Assembly (NCBI GenBank): GCA_023386395.1
Contig: JAEWJV010000340.1
Coordinates: forward strand, 1-6,586
Source: Bacteroidota bacterium
GTDB taxonomy: Bacteria; Bacteroidota; Bacteroidia; Chitinophagales; Chitinophagaceae
DNA: 6,586 bases
Reading direction: 5' to 3'
Shown: positions 5,111-6,586 of the stretch, in pieces
How positions within the stretch are numbered: position 1 is the stretch's first letter
Layout: every line of letters begins with the position of its first letter
The notes under the pieces: model-generated
Databases searched by the model: none
Told to the model about the DNA's origin: nothing
What the model saw: the letters and a program-made list of their open reading frames with translations, nothing else
Position numbers and translations under genes: made by a program

Positions 5111-6586
5111 TTAGAAATCGTGGTAAAGATTGTAAAGACTGGTTTTAATACCAAAAGAAAAATAAAATTCAGACTGGTTTACAATGGAAGACTTCCGGCT
5201 GCGGTAGGCAATACTCGCCTGAACACCCAGCCTGTTTGCGGGGTTTATAAGATAGCCTGCAATAAGCTTGTTGTAAGAATATTTTGTTTTAATACCCTGG
5301 CCTGTTTTGGTGCCGAATTGCGGTATGTTTTGTTCGCCGCCCCATAAATCTTCGCCATTATTATAGGGAACGCCCGGGTTTTCTCCACGCACTGTATAAA
5401 GGTTTTCAAGCGAACCGTACCACCGTTTATTAGCATAATTAAACAGCGAAATAACTTCGTTATAGTTGGCTGCAAAAGGCGTGGTGAGTGATTGATAAAA
5501 ATGCGTGTAGTTTAAGCTGATATTATTGCCCACTCCATGACCATAAATGTAAGGCCTCACACTATTCCATTCCAGCCGGTGCGATAAGCCCTGCACATTA
5601 AAAATGTCTTTATTCCATATACCTAACTGGAAAGCATATTTATTGCCGTAGAATTGAGAATGGTTATCCAGCGATTTTTTTATAAAGATATCATCTAAAG
5701 CCGCCTGGCCATAAACAAACCCCTTTTTATATATCTTGTATTTTATATTAAAGCCCATCATTGCATTATCGGGAGAGCCAAGTGTGAACTCAACCGGCCT
5801 CATAAAAATAATCGGGTTAAGGTATTGCACATCAAAACCCCTGTTGAAATTTGTGTCCTTTGCAATCCAGGTAATTTCATCAAACACGCCTATTTGCAGT
5901 TTTTTCGTATTAAAGCCGAGATAGTGTATGGTGCTGTACTTAGGCTGCGGCTTTCCGTCCACTTCATACCAGAAATTATTGGTATAATGATTATACAAAA
6001 CATTATAGGTTAATTTCCATAACCGCGCCTGCAAACGCACATAAGGATAGTTGTTGGCATTGTCAGACAATAATAAACTTCTATATCCATCCCCAATAAA
6101 ATTTTTACCATAACCGCCGGCTATTAAAAGGTGGTTATTAGGCGTATAAGTTACATTGAAATTGAAATTGGTATAGGCAAACCTGTTGCCTTTTGTAAGT
6201 TTGGCCGAATTTTCTCCCGGGATAATATACCTGCCTGATGCAGGATCAAACCGGTTATATTTTGTATAAATAACGCTATCTAAATATTGAGGATATTCAT
6301 TCAGGTTGGTAATTACACCAAGGTTGAATGACAGCTTTTTATTGAAGACGGCTTGCATGTTTACACCGGCGCCAAAATTTACCAATATACCATCCTTTTC
6401 ATTTGATTTCCCCAGGCCTGCATCCAAGTATGGATCGAGTGTAAAAACGCTGTTGGGGCCAACTGCTCTTACCATGTTTGTGTTCATCAGATCTCCCTTC
6501 AAAGCTGATCCCAGACCAAAAACACTGTCCTGCAATGTTGATTTATGTATGATGTTCAACCGCTCAAGCTCCAGCCAGTTTTGAGA
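5111..6586 (-). CDS. Outer-membrane beta-barrel protein, RemB/Wzi-like, N-terminus beyond window edge
   Basis: The frame is open to the right edge, so the N-terminus and signal peptide are outside the window; 491 residues are visible. A TTG at 6559 is in frame but is not needed as a start, since codons upstream (reading SQNWLELER) continue without a stop. The protein is rich in alternating aromatic and polar residues and glycine (for example NFNFNVTYTPNNHLLIAGGY), as in outer-membrane barrels, and ends in Phe, the usual signal for barrel assembly. A conserved block at about 255-274, YLNPIIFMRPVEF followed by GSPDN, and then YGQAALDD, resembles proteins annotated as gliding motility protein RemB and the capsule-assembly Wzi family (PF14052). 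Its role is therefore probably at the cell surface, in gliding or polysaccharide attachment, but neither is shown by the sequence. The YcxB-like gene follows after 15 bases. Confidence 0.75.
   Translation of the reverse strand, partial: SQNWLELERLNIIHKSTLQDSVFGLGSALKGDLMNTNMVRAVGPNSVFTLDPYLDAGLGKSNEKDGILVNFGAGVNMQAVFNKKLSFNLGVITNLNEYPQYLDSVIYTKYNRFDPASGRYIIPGENSAKLTKGNRFAYTNFNFNVTYTPNNHLLIAGGYGKNFIGDGYRSLLLSDNANNYPYVRLQARLWKLTYNVLYNHYTNNFWYEVDGKPQPKYSTIHYLGFNTKKLQIGVFDEITWIAKDTNFNRGFDVQYLNPIIFMRPVEFTLGSPDNAMMGFNIKYKIYKKGFVYGQAALDDIFIKKSLDNHSQFYGNKYAFQLGIWNKDIFNVQGLSHRLEWNSVRPYIYGHGVGNNISLNYTHFYQSLTTPFAANYNEVISLFNYANKRWYGSLENLYTVRGENPGVPYNNGEDLWGGEQNIPQFGTKTGQGIKTKYSYNKLIAGYLINPANRLGVQASIAYRSRKSSIVNQSEFYFSFGIKTSLYNLYHDF

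Noticed and set aside
6557..6559. In-frame TTG as the start of the outer-membrane barrel gene
   Set aside because: The frame stays open to the window edge with plausible coding sequence upstream, and a barrel protein needs a signal peptide, which is absent after this TTG.

Overview
The window looks like a chromosomal segment of a Bacteroidota bacterium, most plausibly of the Chitinophagaceae or a close relative. This rests on the AT-rich sequence, the adjacent acpP-fabF-rnc genes, the lack of clear Shine-Dalgarno sequences, a TAnnTTTG-type -7 box upstream of acpP, and the protein families present (a secreted DUF1080 protein, and a RemB/Wzi-like outer-membrane barrel with a C-terminal Phe). 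The lineage is inferred from these features and not from a database search.

The central, best-supported part is a minus-strand housekeeping block: acyl carrier protein (4028 to 3792), beta-ketoacyl-ACP synthase II (3713 to 2457) and ribonuclease III (2453 to 1752). ACP carries the growing fatty acyl chain, FabF elongates it, and RNase III processes rRNA and other double-stranded RNA. A strong hairpin followed by a U-rich tract separates acpP from fabF, which would let ACP be made in excess. RNase III starts at TTG one sense codon after the fabF stop.

Downstream on the same strand are two genes for exported proteins. The first (1695 to 671) is a lipoprotein resembling SGNH-hydrolase-like proteins. 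It is split by an apparent one-base frameshift near 899-903, which removes the part carrying the probable catalytic Asp and His from the main reading frame. The second (582 to 1) is the first 194 residues of a DUF1080 (3-keto-disaccharide hydrolase-like) protein that continues past the left edge.

On the other side of acpP, a divergent plus-strand gene (4190 to 4618) encodes a GNAT N-acetyltransferase. It converges on, and overlaps by six bases, a minus-strand pair: a YcxB-like two-helix membrane protein (5095 to 4613) and an outer-membrane beta-barrel protein of the RemB/Wzi type (from beyond 6586 down to 5111), which is cut by the right edge.

I see no mobile element, CRISPR array, tRNA, rRNA or recognisable new defence or metabolic system. 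Apart from the frameshifted esterase-like gene and some compact gene junctions, the region looks ordinary.
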